Assembly (NCBI GenBank): GCA_023374045.1
Contig: CM041776.1
Coordinates: 350,485,636 to 350,549,635, forward strand
Direction of reading: 5' to 3'
From: Limonium bicolor
Lineage: Eukaryota > Streptophyta > Magnoliopsida > Caryophyllales > Plumbaginaceae
Length of the DNA stretch: 64,000 nt
Shown here: one piece after another, positions 1 through 11,580 of the stretch
Position numbering within the stretch: position 1 is the stretch's first letter
How the letters are laid out: every line of letters begins with the position of its first letter
The notes under the pieces: generated by a model
What the model was told of the DNA's origin: nothing
Seen by the model: the letters and a program-made list of their open reading frames with translations, nothing else
Database searches by the model: none
Program-made: the position numbers and the translations under genes

Positions 1-730
1 TGCACTCTCTGAGATAAAAATCTTGAAGAATCAGTATGATACTGAGATTAAAGAACTCAGAGCCAAAGTAGAAAATTTGCGCCAGTCCTCAACTGAACGC
101 AAAAACTTTGTCATTGAGAGTCTAGATAAGCGAGGGATTAACTTTGTAAGTCCTTTGAATACTAGAATTCTCACTCTTCCTTGTTGGGCACCGGAAGAGA
201 TAAATTCTCTTTTGGATAGAAACAAATCTCTAGAAAGAGAATGCGAAACACTTTCAGACATGGTAGCCAAGGCAAATCGAAAGTTAGAACTTCAGACTCC
301 TGCTAATCCAACTTGGTATACCGGGAAGGTGAATTTGAAGCAAATGATGCAGAATAATAACTCAGACAAATGCGGCTTGGGATATAAGTCCAAGACATTA
401 ATCTCTCAGTCTACGACTGAGAAGTTACAGACTGTAACTGCAAGACATCATCCAAGATTACACTCATGCCAATATTGCCACCGGCTAGGACACAAGGTTA
501 GATGGTGTTCCAAATTGTTGAGAAAACAATTGCGTGAAAAATCATCAAGGCAAAACTCATTCGAAATCAAAAGATTGCATAGTAAAAGGTGGGTTCCTAT
601 CAATCACTTTAAGTCTGAGTCTACAACTGAGATCAAACAAGTTTGGGTACCAAAGTCAAATCGGACCTACCTGACTCATCAAGAAAGCACCTCACCTCGC
701 TCAGAATTATTTCACCTCCTAGTGATCTGA
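1..730 (+). pseudogene. Copia (Sirevirus-like) Gag C-terminal fragment
   Basis: The open frame (ATG at 23, stop at 730) enters from the left edge. It carries a charged coiled-coil-like stretch, then a CCHC zinc knuckle, CQYCHRLGHKVRWC (CX2CX4HX4C), at about residues 150-163, and two short repeats of the type RWVPINH and VWVPKS. A coiled coil, a late knuckle and WVPK repeats are typical of the long Gag of plant copia elements in the Sire lineage; that lineage call is inference. Protease, integrase, RT and RNase H should follow, but the frame runs within about 230 bp into a polypurine tract and LTR. This copy has therefore lost all of pol and could only move with proteins supplied by other elements. 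The 5' end lies outside the window. Confidence 0.75.
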
Positions 731-826
731 CCATGCCGCACTACTACCCCCAATCCATAAGGTTTATGACTTAGTACCTTTTTGATTTGGTAAAAGGGGA
801 AATTGGTTTTGAACATACTCTACAAC

Positions 827-945
827 TCAGGGGGAACATTCATCAGTTCAATACTTATAGAGTTTACCAATTGGTCTTGAATGTAAACAACAATTCAGGG
901 GGAACATTCATCAGTTCAAGAAGTTCAAGACTTACAGAGTTTGCC
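827..945 (+). repeat. 68-bp direct duplication before the polypurine tract
   Basis: Two copies of a block beginning TCAGGGGGAACATTCATCAG start at 827 and 895. Both continue into a related 'acttaYagagttt' segment. Each copy carries a G-run resembling a polypurine tract, so a tract-containing segment was probably duplicated in the 3' untranslated region. Confidence 0.75.
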
Positions 946-950
946 GCATC

Positions 951-963
951 AAAAAGGGGGAAA
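951..963 (+). other. Polypurine tract of the leftmost copia element
   Basis: AAAAAGGGGGAAA lies immediately upstream of the TG that opens the LTR. This is the expected site for plus-strand DNA priming. Confidence 0.7.
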
Positions 964-964
964 C

Positions 965-1547
965 TGTTGATGCTATTTTGATCGGCAAACTCAGTTCAAT
1001 ACTGAAGCCTGTTTTACGACCATCTTGAAGCGAAGTCCGTCAGTCTTGAACTGACGAACAGAGAAGAAGATAGAATATTTAACAAGATTTTATCTAGTTG
1101 GTAAAGATAAAATCTTGAATGATAAATTCTTACACGGTCTCTGTATCTATAAAAGAGGAAGAAAGTCTAGGTTAGAGAGTGGGATTTTACGCAAAAGAGA
1201 AAATCATAAATACAATGTAATTTGCGAGAGCAACAGTAAGAGTAAATATAGAGAAAATCAGAGGGAGAGAGAGTGGGATTGGAGAGTCAATTCTGAGAGC
1301 GTTTTGCTGCTGATTTTATTGTAAGTAATTTGAGTTCAGAGCTCAAATTACGTGTGTATTAGGTCAAGATAGTGTTCTTGACGTGAGGGTTGGTATTAGC
1401 ATTGAATACGTGATTGTGTAACCATTGTTATACGTGATTATAATAAAGGTTCTACCTTTATGCTATTCTGGTCTTCCCTTCTTTCTCCCCGTTCGTCCTC
1501 AGTTCTGAACTCAGACCATCGACACCTTCTGACTTGCAGACTCAGCA
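965..1547 (+). mobile_element. 3' LTR of the leftmost copia element
   Basis: The LTR begins TGTTGATGC just after the polypurine tract and probably ends at the CA at 1546-1547 (583 bp). A TATA box, TATAAAAG, is at 1148-1155, in a plausible position for the LTR promoter. The right border is tentative because the partner LTR is outside the window and no target duplication can be checked. Confidence 0.6.
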
Positions 1548-1635
1548 CCGATATATAGGAATTATCATAAACTAATAAACATCTCCAGCGATTAATAAGA
1601 CATTGACCATCATTATAACTCAATTTTGCTCTCTG

Positions 1636-1943
1636 ATGGGGGGATACGACTTTCGGAAGAATTCACCTCCTAAGGCTTTGTATTCTTCAAACTCTCTTTT
1701 CTCACACCTAAAAAAAACCTACAAGAGGCTTGAAATTTACCAGGTAATATCTTTTGATTCTGTTTCTGATATGGTTAGTATTGTCACACTCCTTTTCATT
1801 AAAACCAGTTTCAGCAGAAAGTATTGGATAGATACAGTAAGATTGTAGATAAAGTTATGATCGATCTTTGGGACCAAATACTAGCGCCTGTTTTGTGCCG
1901 CTATATTAGTTTCTCTAAACCATGTTTTGGATTCAGACAAAAC
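1636..1943 (+). other. Possible two-exon host gene fragment
   Basis: An ATG at 1636 opens a frame (MGGYDFRKNSPPKAL...) to a GT donor at 1744. After a 71-bp T-rich gap, an AG ends at 1814 and the frame resumes in the same phase at 1815 (QKVLDRYSKIVDKVMIDLWD...) to a stop near 1943. In-phase borders on both sides are suggestive. I do not recognise the product, and both pieces are short, so this could be chance or a captured exon pair. Confidence 0.25.
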
Positions 1944-3142
1944 TAATTCTTCTTGCGTTCATTTAATGTTAATCTCAGCTACGGCAAGTAATATACTTCC
2001 AATACATGATTTTATAAAGACACTCGCCAGAAAGGATGATATAAAAGTGATCAATTCCTGAGAGAACCACTATTTTGCTTCTCTAATTTTGAGCATCAAC
2101 GAATTGAATTATCCATGTTTGAGATGCGTCTGCCTCTGATTAAGGAAATAATATAACCCCTTTAAATCTAACTCTGTTCAGTACGACCATGAGTACCCTT
2201 GTTGTTACACCGGTACAATTTGTACGGTACAAGTTATTACTTGTTTTCTCTTTATTACTAGTTTTCGGTGACCTTTTGCGTTCTCGTTGATGCTCGTTTT
2301 CCTCTGTATCCAGTACTGATCAGATGCTTCATTTTGATGCAATATTTTGCTTCTCGAGAATGGCTCTGTTTATTGCTCCTTGTGATCAATTCTGTTTTTT
2401 ACTATCCAAACTAAGGATGACAATTTTGACCAGTTTCATCCCAACACAGCCACTGTTTACTTCTCCAAATTTGAACATCATTACTACCTTCTTTTTTGGG
2501 CTAAACCTAGCAATCTTTTACCCAGCAAGAACTACACCCTCTGTGAAACATACTTCAGTTTCTAAACTGTAAAGTATTTTTAAGCTAAAAAATGGTAGAT
2601 ACTGGTATGCTACTCAATCACCTATTACCGGTATCTTTTAGTCTTAATTAATAATTTGATGTTTCGTCCAGTTCTCTACTATGCTTGTGATGTTGCCTAA
2701 GTGAGCATTATGTTTCTGCACCCCTTGCTAGCCTAGCTGTTACACTTTGTAATTTAATCTATCTTTGTGCAACTGTTTTGAAAATTCAAAAAAGGCTTAA
2801 ACTAAATGCGCTAATGACTGGACTTGTGTTGCGATTAAATATTAGTATTTAACCATGTGTTACACTGTTTAGTGGGGATGCGTCTGTTTTGGAAACTTCC
2901 ATATTTACTTTCGATTTGCCCTGCTTCGGTTTATTGTTTCTAAATTATAGTCATTCTTAATTATGTTTTGTTAAAATTTTGCTGATATATATGGAGTATA
3001 TTTCAACTGCTCAAATTACCACCGATAAGACTTGTTAGTGTCTTGCCTTAAATCATGATTACCAACCCTTATTAATCTGCTTATGATCAGATCTTTTGAG
3101 CCTAACTTAAACTAATGAATGATCTCCTTTTTTCTGTTGCTT
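1944..3142. other. Unassigned AT-rich DNA
   Basis: No convincing coding frame, LTR end or repeat array is visible. With 12153 to about 12330, it is the original flank into which copia element A inserted. Confidence 0.5.
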
Positions 3143-3147
3143 GTGTC
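3143..3147. repeat. Target site duplication of copia A, left copy (GTGTC)
   Basis: GTGTC directly precedes the LTR at 3148 and is repeated at 12148-12152, directly after the other LTR. It fixes both outer borders of the element. Confidence 0.9.
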
Positions 3148-4274
3148 TGAAACTCGCAGTCGCTCGTGATGCGTCCTCGACATGTCGTAGACGTATTGTG
3201 TACTCTAATAAAACTGGATGGACGAGAGACAAGAATTAAACTGGAAAACACATTTCGATTGAGAATTTATACACACGAAATTCACTCAACCTCCCTTGCC
3301 CCACACACAGACTCCCGGGACAGTTTCGACTTTACCCCTAAAGTCGTCAACCCTCTCCTGACTATCGGCCTACGGTTAACCGACCGTTCCCCGACCTATC
3401 ATCCTATCAAATACCCATTGTATTGATAATCTAACCGAGTCCTCACTAGCTCACCAACTCTCTAGCACTTACACACACTCCTAAGTCTGATCCACACTTG
3501 CCCAGATAATCTCTATCTTTCCCTCGTACAGGGGCTTATCTTACAATGAACATTAAGCCACGTATTTATACAAGTTGGTTGAGATGCCAAATAACAACCT
3601 AGGAGTTGTAGACTCTAAGAGTAAAATACTCATTCTTCTACAATATAATATCCGCACTCTACTTGCAGATTTTCGTCCAACTTGATCTGGAGCCACCAGC
3701 ACACGCGTTGCCTTGTGAATGGGCAACTTGGCGGCACGTCTCCCCAAGTAGTCGGTCACCACTTGCACACTTCAACTTGTCTGGCTCATTAATTCTCATA
3801 AATGCTCTCTTCTGAAATATTACAGCTATGTAATGATGTTCATCAATAGCCTTTGCTTATCTTGTTATCTTGCACATATATGTGGTTTTTCCTTTTGTCG
3901 TGTGTTTGTCATGAGCAAGTTGTTTGTGTGGTTGTGAATATCTGAGTGAGTTTGTCGACGTTGCTAACTCCGTTTGGTCCTTGTTTGATGTCTGATGTAA
4001 GATATATGTGATGGTGTGGTTCGTGACTGCTTGTGTCTTGCTAGAAGTTCTCCGGAGCTCTAGCCGACAGGTGCCCGACTGGTAGAGCACATGTCGTGGA
4101 TTGAGCGCGCTTCCAACCTTGCGTGCTAAGCCACTCATGACTTAAGTGCACTTGCAACCTTGCGTGCTAAGCCACTTAGTCACATGTCTATCTGAAATGA
4201 TGAATCTTGACAAGCGCATTAGATAGACAACACAAGGTTTGCTATCATCAAAACTAAAGGACCTTGTCTTAACA
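3148..4274 (-). mobile_element. 3' LTR of copia A
   Basis: 1127 bp. In sense it begins TGTTAAGACAAGG at 4274 and ends GTTTCA at 3148. A minus-strand TATAAATA (3563-3570) is the likely LTR promoter. The region 4083-4185 contains an approximately 40-bp tandem duplication (TTGCGTGCTAAGCCACT), also present in the LTR of copia B. Confidence 0.9.
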
Positions 4275-4292
4275 ATTTCCCCCTTTTTGATG
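4275..4292 (-). other. Polypurine tract of copia A
   Basis: In sense, the sequence just before the 3' LTR reads ATCAAAAAGGGGGAAAT and abuts TGTTAAGAC. It is the plus-strand primer site. Confidence 0.8.
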
Positions 4293-4619
4293 ATGGCAAC
4301 CGATACACTTATTATGTACTTGGCAATCAAGAATTGAGAAATTCCCCTAAGAAGGATTCCCCCTGAGTTTATTAAGGGTTTTTAAGAATGAAAGAATTTT
4401 AATGAATGAAAACATAAGCGACAACTTTTATGTTATATCATAGATAGATAAGGTTTCATTCAGATGATACAAGGACGATAGACAAACTCTCACAAGTACA
4501 TATACTTTTCTTTCCCCCTTTGCCATACAGCAAAATAGGGAGCAACACACGACGTAAGATGTTGTAAAGGCCATGACATTCCATAGATTACAAACTACAA
4601 AATATGATCAAGATAATCT

Positions 4620-5660
4620 AGATGGAGTGACGTAGTTGGTATCACATTCATAATCCTCTGAGGAAGTAGGCTCTTCCTCCGAAAAACCGGCTTTGATCCA
4701 AGAAGGTTTGGCTTTGGGTGCGGTGATCAAAGGTTCCTTTTAAGTAACGTAGGATTCTTTTTACAGTTGTGAGGTGACTTTCTCTTGGATCTGCTTGAAA
4801 CCTGGCACATAAGCAAACGTGTTATACATGATGTCAGGTCTACTAGCAGTTAAATATAGTAGAAAACCAATCATCTCTCTATAAGATCACTGGTCGACCG
4901 GTCGGTCACCAGTCATGATACCCATTTCAGTGCCAACTGCTATTGGTGTGTCAAACGTCTTACATTCCTCTATTCCAAATCTCTTCAGCAAGTCTTTTAC
5001 GTACTTCTCTTGGGATATGATAGTCCCTTCATCATTCTGCCTAACTTGATGTCCTAGGAAGAACTTCAATTCTCCCAAATCACTCATCTCAAATTCCCTT
5101 TTCATCAATGCTTCTAACTTCTTACAATATTTTTCATCCGAGGCTCCAAAGATTATATCATCAACATATATTTGCACAATTGGGAAATCTCTTTTGTTGT
5201 TGTAAACAAATAGAGTTTTGTCTACTTTACCTCTTTTAAAACAGTTTTCCAATAGATAGAAGGACAGACGATCATACCATGATCTTGGAGCTTGTTTGAG
5301 CTCGTAGAGAGCTTTGTCAAGTTTGAGACCATGTCTTCTTCCTCTTGTGTCTCAAAACCTAGAGGTTGCTCAACATATACTTCCTCTTTGACATACCCAT
5401 TTAGGAAGGCACTCTTGATGTCAAGTTGGAAGAGTTTGATTCCTTTGGGTGCAGCAAATGCAATTAGTAATCTTATAGATTCCATCCTTGCTACTGGAGC
5501 GAAGGTTTCTTGGAAGTATATTCCCTCTTGTTGATGACATCCTTGAGCTACCAGACGAGCCTTGTTCTTGACAACTTCTCCCTTTTCATTCAGCTTATTT
5601 CCAAAGACCCATTTTGTGCCAAGTACTCCTTGATGAGTAGGGCGAGGCACAAGATGCTAC
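4620..5660 (-). pseudogene. Copia A reverse transcriptase, frameshifted, RNase H lost
   Basis: Two minus-strand frames make up an RVT_2 domain. Frame one (about 5650-5222) has KWVFGNKLNEKGEVVKNKAR, LVAQG and the QLDIKSAFLNG motif. Frame two (5252-4887) has the catalytic YVDD in QIYVDDIIFGASD and the SDLGELKFFLGHQV block. A frameshift lies between them near 5250. The sequence continues in pieces to a degraded YLKGT-like end near 4740, then jumps to a short acidic tail (EEEPTSSEDYE). The whole RNase H domain expected there is absent. The product cannot be active. Confidence 0.85.
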
Positions 5661-5775
5661 ACTTTGCATCTTTCAAACTGGTTTAGTTCTTCTTGCATTG
5701 CATTGATCCAGTCTGAGTCTTGAAGAGCTTCCTTGACGTTCTTGGGCTCAATGGGTGAGACTGTCGTTAAAAAGG

Positions 5776-6797
5776 CTAGAAGATATCGAGTTTTTGCTCT
5801 TGTCTAAGTTCCTTTAGATATGTGTGATATGATATTCTCCAATGGACTGTACAGGGCACGATATTGATGAATGGTTGATGAAGAGAGAGGATCCTCGACA
5901 TCATTGTTTCCATCGTCGACCTGTTGTTGACCTGTCGCTGACCTGTCGGGCAAGCTTTCTTTAGTCGGTGACTCATCTTTGGGATTATTTGTGTGATCCT
6001 GATCAGCTATATTGAATCCAAGTTCTTTATCTTCATCTGATTCCTTGAACTTGTGTACGTCAGCCTCATCAAAGACTACGTGCACACTTTCCTCCACCTT
6101 CAGTGTCTTTTTGTTGTATACTTTGTATGCCCGGCTTTTTCAGAGTATCCAAGGAAGATGGCCACGTCACTTCTGGCATCAAACTTCCTAAGATGACTCT
6201 TTTCATTGTTGTCGACATACCATTTGCAACCAAATGTCCTGAAGTGACTTATGTTGGATTTTCTTCCCTTGATAACTCATTAGGAGTTTTGTTGAGGATT
6301 GGTCGTATGAGCGTTCTGTTTGTGATGTAGCATGCAGCCGCCACTGCTTCTTCCTAGAAGACTTGAGGAAGATTGCTCCCCAAAAGCATGGCCTTGGCTA
6401 CCTCTTGTAGTGTTCTGTTCTTTCGCTCAACTACCCCATTCTTTTGGGGTGTTCTTGGTGCTGAATATGTGTGACTAATCCCATGTTGTTTACATATATC
6501 CATTAATTGTTGATTTTCAAATTCTAACCCATGATCAGACCGAAGAGTCTTGATCTTGAGATTGAGTTGTACTTGGACTTTTCCTGCAAAGGCTTGAAAT
6601 TTCTCAAAGACTTCATCTTTGGAAGCAATAAAGAGTGTCCAAACAAACCGTGAGTAATCATTAACAATTACAAAAACATACCAATTTCCTCACAACTTTT
6701 GATTCTCATAGGTCCACATAAGTCCATGTGAAGTAGTTCAAGTGGCTTGGATGTACTAACTAAGTTCTTTGATTTAAAAGAAGTTTTAATATGTTTG
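5776..6797 (-). pseudogene. Copia A integrase core and C-terminal region
   Basis: Downstream of the GAG-pre-integrase segment, the sense strand shows the start of the integrase core (LELLHMDLCGPM, with the first acidic residue). Near 6330-6100 are scattered pieces of the usual C-terminal block, including ARSDVAIFLGYSE-type residues in shifting frames. A further open piece (6097-5804, starting MEESVHVVFDE) is the acidic hinge before RT. Several frameshifts and stops separate the parts. Confidence 0.75.
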
Positions 6798-7330
6798 CTT
6801 CTAACACAAGCATCACAAAGATTGATCTCAGATTTTTTAATCTCAGGAAGACCTCTTACCAACTGTTTCTTGACAAGTTTTCTTAGTAATGAAGTGCTGA
6901 CATGCCCTAGTATTTTGTGCCATAGAGTAGAGTCATCTATTGAAGCAGTCAAGCAAGGAAGATTTGGACTGACAATATCCTCTAAGCTTGTTACATAAAC
7001 ATTTTTCATTCTTTTTCCCTTAAGCATCTTTGCCATTGTTCTGACTTACTATACTACAATGTGTAGAATAGAAGTGAACTGAATTCCCTTTGTCACAAAT
7101 TTGAGAAACACTGAGCAAGTTGAATTTTTAACCATGAACTAGATTTACACTGTCTATGACATAGTCAGATGTAATACCAACCTTAACTACACCGATGATT
7201 TTACCTTTTTTGTGGTCGCCAAAGGATACAGTTCCTTGGCTTCCTGGTTCGAGTGAGAAGAACTTCTTCTTGTCTCCTGTCATGTGTTTAGAGCACCCAT
7301 TGTCGATGTACCATCAGGGGTCCATTCTCA
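6668..7330 (-). pseudogene. Copia A protease and GAG-pre-integrase zinc domain
   Basis: Near 7320-7290 the sense strand encodes YIDNGCSKHMTGDK, the copia aspartic protease active site. The family consensus is D-S-G and this copy reads D-N-G. It is followed by GTVSFGD and a stop before KFNLLSVSQ. The next frame (7036-6668) has the HHCC integrase zinc finger, WHKILGHVS with LCDACVRSKH, then the start of the integrase core. Confidence 0.8.
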
Positions 7331-7465
7331 CTCGATTCTGCACTTAACATGTTAGTTGTATAGGGTTAGGGTTCATAGAGAGGTTGGACCCATTTCCACT
7401 ATTTAATACTCTCAGATAATTTTTGACTACCCATTTTAGTCCTAGCTTCTTGAGTTGCCAATGCC

Positions 7466-8277
7466 TCATAAACTCGTTTTATGACAGTTGGACTCATGAT
7501 GACCGGGTTGTCTGCATAAGCTGCAGATATGTCTACGACTGGTCTCTGACTGACATCCAACCTGTCGTTTGCTTTTCCTCATGGGTGTCTTAGAAACAGC
7601 ATCTATCTTAGAATATTTTTCTTTGATGGTAGCTAGTTCCTTTTCTTTAGTGTTAAGAGCAACAATCAATTCATCGATTTCAGGTTGTTTTTCCTATTTC
7701 AACTTTTCATGAACAGTGAGAATTTCACTATAATCTCTTTGTAATTTCATGAGTGCCCTAAGATTATCTACCTTGCTTTTATCTGAGGTTTTTCTTAATT
7801 TTTCATTTTCTTCCAAAAGTTCATCGTTTTCAGTTTCTAATGCCTCTAGGTGTTCAACTAATATAAGAGAAAACCTTCTAAGTCCTAGAAGTTCAGCCTT
7901 TTGAATTCTTCTTCTAAGTTTAGAATAGTTTACCTTATGTTGTTCTTTTTCTCCTTCTGATTCTGAGACATCATTGCTTTGTGCCATCAAGCACACATCT
8001 TCAAGGCATAGGTGACCCTTCTCCTCTTCTGAGGTGTTGCTGTCTAAGGTTTGATTGTCATTACTTTGTTCAGAATTTCCCCATGCCGCAATGAAGGCTT
8101 CCTTATTGGGTCCTTTGTTGAATGATCGTCGGACATGCTTCTTGACCCTGTCGTTGTCCTCTCGTGATCGCTGAGGGAAGTCTTTGATATGATGTCCGTA
8201 TTTTGAACACCCAAAATCTAGTCAAAACTCACGTCTATCACTCTCTGTCACTTCCTCTACTGCTTCCTCCTGCCTCA
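7466..8277 (-). pseudogene. Copia A Gag C-terminal half
   Basis: The first zinc knuckle (near 8215) is damaged: the leading cysteine context is lost and the last cysteine is F (FGCSKYGHHIKDF). A serine/glutamate-rich region follows, then a long coiled coil (7996-7694, LETENDELLEENEKLRKTS). A second, intact knuckle, CSLCRQPGHHESNC, lies near 7510. A stop and frameshifts separate it from the N-terminal half. Confidence 0.8.
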
Positions 8278-9105
8278 TCATCCATTCTTGGACTCCTTGC
8301 CTTTCCTCCTCATTTTATTTCTTATGAACTTTCGAACGTACCTCTTGGCATAGAGGACCATTTCATCATTGTCATCTCCTGACTCGGACTTTTCATTCTC
8401 AGCTACTTGAAAGGCTATGCCTTTCCCTCTATCTCTTGATGAGCTTTCCGAGTTTCTGTGTTGTAACTTCAACTTCAAAGCCATTAGAGATCCTAGTATG
8501 TCTGCCAGAGACATCTTAGAGAGATCATGCACTTCTTGCATGGCATTGACTTTGCTATCAAAGGAGGCATGGAGAGATCTGAGGAATTTCCGAATTTGAT
8601 CCTCGTTAGAGATAGTTCTTCTAAGCACCAACATTTCGTTGAACAGCTTAGTGAACCTTGTATGCATTTCTGAAATGCTCTCCTTTTCTTCCTTCATGAA
8701 TAGCTCCCAGTGAGTGAGTAGCAACTCAATGCGAGTCTTTTTGATCTCATCATTCCCTTCATAGGTGACCTCAAGAGTTTTCCAAATCTCTTGGGCCGTT
8801 TTAGCTGAAGCAATCTTTGAATATTGCTCAGGTAGTAGTGCACAGTGAAGTATTCTTACTGCTCGAGCGTTGAATACCAGCTTCTTGATCTGCTCATCCG
8901 TCATGCTGTCGATAGATATGTCTTGTCCTTGAGGATTCCGGAAGGTGTACTCTCCATGTGTTATCACCCTCCACATTCTTGGATCGTCAGACTTGATATG
9001 AAACTTCATCTTATTCTTCCAGTGAGTGTAGTTGTCTCCATTGAAGAGTAGTGGTCTATTCGGTGCAGAACCTTCTTCTGCTGCTAGAATGCTTGCATGA
9101 GACAT
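8278..9105 (-). pseudogene. Copia A Gag N-terminal half (DUF4219/UBN2)
   Basis: A 275-residue open frame beginning MSHASILAAEEGSAPNRPLL, 43 bp inside the primer site. It contains the N-terminal copia Gag signature (FNGDNYTHWKNKMKFHIKS), the UBN2-type helical capsid region (KTAQEIWKTLEVTYEGNDEI, LTHWELF, ISEMHTRF) and NEDQIRKFLRSL. It forms the particle in which reverse transcription takes place. The frame ends early at 8278, before the zinc knuckles. Copia B encodes a close relative. Confidence 0.85.
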
Positions 9106-9148
9106 CTTTGATCGTCTTCCAAAGCAGTTAGCTTTCTAGAAAAGACCT

Positions 9149-9160
9149 GCTCTGATACCA
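9149..9160 (-). other. Primer binding site of copia A (tRNA-Met)
   Basis: In sense, TGGTATCAGAGC lies two bases inside the 5' LTR end. It matches the 3' end of plant initiator tRNA-Met, the usual minus-strand primer. Confidence 0.9.
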
Positions 9161-9162
9161 AT

Positions 9163-10064
9163 TGAAACTCGCAAGCGCTCGTGATGAGTCCCCGATGTGT
9201 CGTAGACGTATCGTGGACTCTAATAAAACTGGATGGATGAGAGGCAACTATTAAACTGGAAAACATATTTCGATTGAGAATTTACACACACGAAATTCAC
9301 TCAACCTCCCTTGCCCCACACACTCCCGGGACAGTTTTGACTTTACCCCTAATGTCGTCAACCCTCTCCTGGCTAACGGCCTACGGCTCACCGACCGTTC
9401 CACGACCTGTCGTCCTATCAAATACCCCTTGTATTGATAATCTAACCTAGTCCTCACTAGCTCACCAACTCTCTAGCACTTACACACACTCCTAAGTCTG
9501 ATCCATACTTGCCTAGATAATCTCTATCTTTTCTCTCGTATAGGGGCTTATCTTACAAGGAACATTAAGCCACGTATTTATACAAGTTAGTTGAGATGCC
9601 TACTAACAACCTAGGAGTTGTAGACTCTAAGAGTAAAATACTCATTCTTCTACAATATAATATCCACACTCTACTTGCAGATTTTCGTCCAACTTGATCT
9701 GGAGCCACCAGCACACGCGTTGCCTTGTGAATGGGCAAGTTGGCGGCGCGTCTCCCCAAGTGGTCGGTCACCACTTGCACACTTCAACTTGTTTGAACTT
9801 ATCTGGCTCATTAATGCTCATAAATGCTCTCTTCTGAAGTATTACGGCTATGTAATGATGTTCATCAATAGCCTTTGCTTATCTTGTTATCTTGCACATT
9901 AATGAGATACACCTTTTGTCATGAGCAAGTTGTTTGTGTGGTTGTGAATAATCTGAGTGAGTTTGTCGATGTTGCTAACTCCGTTTGGTCCTTGTTTGAT
10001 GTCTGATGTAAGAGATATGTGACGGTGTGGTTCGTGACTGCTTGTGTCTTGCTAGAAGTTCTCC
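9163..10064 (-). mobile_element. 5' LTR of copia A, promoter-distal part
   Basis: Homologous to 3148-4053. It carries a minus-strand TATAAATA at 9575-9582. The LTR is cut at 10064 by the X1 insert and resumes at 11944. Confidence 0.9.
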
Positions 10065-10138
10065 TTCATGCCTCGTTTATAAAAAGTATCATACTACTCT
10101 ACTTTAAAGTTTTTTTTTCATTTCTTTTTCAAGTTACT

Positions 10139-10490
10139 GTTTAACCGGTAGCAGTTTGAACTCTTCACCGATAGCAGCATGCCCTCAACACCGGTAGCAC
10201 CTTGTCTTTGTTACCGGTAGCACCTTGTCTTTGTTACCGGTAGCACCTTGTACTCTCCACTGATAACAACTTGTAATCTCCACCGGTAGCAAACCCTCTT
10301 GCCATCTTGACCGGTAGCAACTTGTAACCCTCACCGGTAGCAACTTGCTATCTCTATCGGTAGCAATTTGCCATCTTCACCGGCAGAAATATTATGTCTT
10401 CGTCGGTAACAGCTTGTAATCACCACCGGTAACAACTTCAAAATCTCCACCGGTAGCAGTTTGACGTCCTACCGGTAAGTTTCACTCCAC
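10139..10490. repeat. Degenerate ACCGGTAGCANCTTG array in X1
   Basis: About 15 units of roughly 20-27 bp, each built on CACCGGTAGCAACTTG with variable tails. The core ACCGGT is itself a palindrome. Confidence 0.85.
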
Positions 10491-10709
10491 CAATAATATT
10501 ACCCCACCAGTAAAAAGAGGTGCCAAACTTTTAAATGTTTCATTTTTGAATATTCGTTTACGAAACATTTTCTAGGGGATTGATCACCCTCTAGTAATAA
10601 CATGTAAAGTTTTCAAACAAAACAGAAATGTTGTAAAATCAGTTTCTGATTTACTCAAAATCAATGGCCGAAGAGTCTTGAGAAAAGAAAAGCAAGACAA
10701 AGAATGTAA

Positions 10710-10905
10710 TTGACGATCTCACCATCTGTGATGGTAGGGTGTATATTCGACGATCCCACCATTAGTATGGCAGTAAGGGTGTTTGTATTCGACGATCTCA
10801 CTGTTAGTATGGCAGTAGAGTGTATATCCGACGATCTTACCGTTGTTATGACGGGAGAGTAATAAATCGACGATCTCACCATCCGTACAATGGTGGAGTG
10901 TGTTG
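10710..10905. repeat. About 40-bp tandem array (CGACGATCTCACC) in X1
   Basis: Five units, each starting CGACGATCTCACC and followed by a small dyad of the type ACCAT...ATGGT and a 'gtagagtgt' tail. X2 holds the matching array at 13489-13695. Confidence 0.85.
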
Positions 10906-10947
10906 TGAAAGTGGTATCCAATTATTATTATCTCGCACTTCTTGAGA

Positions 10948-11035
10948 TAGTTATGATCTTCTGGAATTATTATGATCTTCTAGAATTGTTATGTTCTTCT
11001 GGAATTATTATGGTCTTCTGGAATTATTATTGGGA
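10948..11035. repeat. About 19-bp TATGATCTTCTGGAATTAT array in X1
   Basis: Four to five near-identical units of TATGATCTTCTGGAATTAT. X2 has only two units at the equivalent place, so the array changes copy number. Confidence 0.8.
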
Positions 11036-11384
11036 ATTTCAGATCTTTGGATTCCTTGTTATGGCATGGTTGAGGATCGGGGACCTTTGTCTAGAGTACA
11101 AGTGGGTCTTCAGCACTCCTAGAACCTGTGGGACTTCTTTGTGACCGGAAGACATGGTATTTTTTCTGGAAAGCTCTTACATAGTCCAAAGTTTGTAAGT
11201 TCATTTCCTTTTTTAGGCAAAAAAAAGAACTTGTGGGACTAGGAGATATATAGAAGAAAAGAAAAGAGTACAAAGTGTAAATTTTATCTTCTTTTTATAA
11301 GTTCCACTTTTTAGTGTTAAAAAAAGTAGAGCTTGTGGGACTGATGTAATGGTATAAAATATACCATGGCTAAAAAGGCTACGG

Positions 11385-11580
11385 TGGCTACTAGAAGGAT
11401 TACTACCGGAGGGCTACTACCTGAGAGATTGCTACTGGTAGACTTGCTACCTGAAGAACTTGCTACTGGAGGACTTTCCACATGGAGGACTTGTACCGGT
11501 AAGATTGCTACTGGAGGGGTCTACCGGTAGGATTACCACCTAAAGGCCCTCTACCGGTAGGATTATTACCTAAAGAGATA
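11385..11580. repeat. CTACCGGAAGG-type array in X1
   Basis: About nine irregular units of 'gctactggaggactt' or 'ctaccggtaggatta'. It is the CCGGTAG motif again, in the other phase, downstream of the first array. X2 has the same at 14230-14390. Confidence 0.7.

Noticed and set aside
10139..10490. A CRISPR-like array
   Set aside because: Repeats are degenerate, spacers are not unique in the CRISPR sense, and the setting is a plant LTR.
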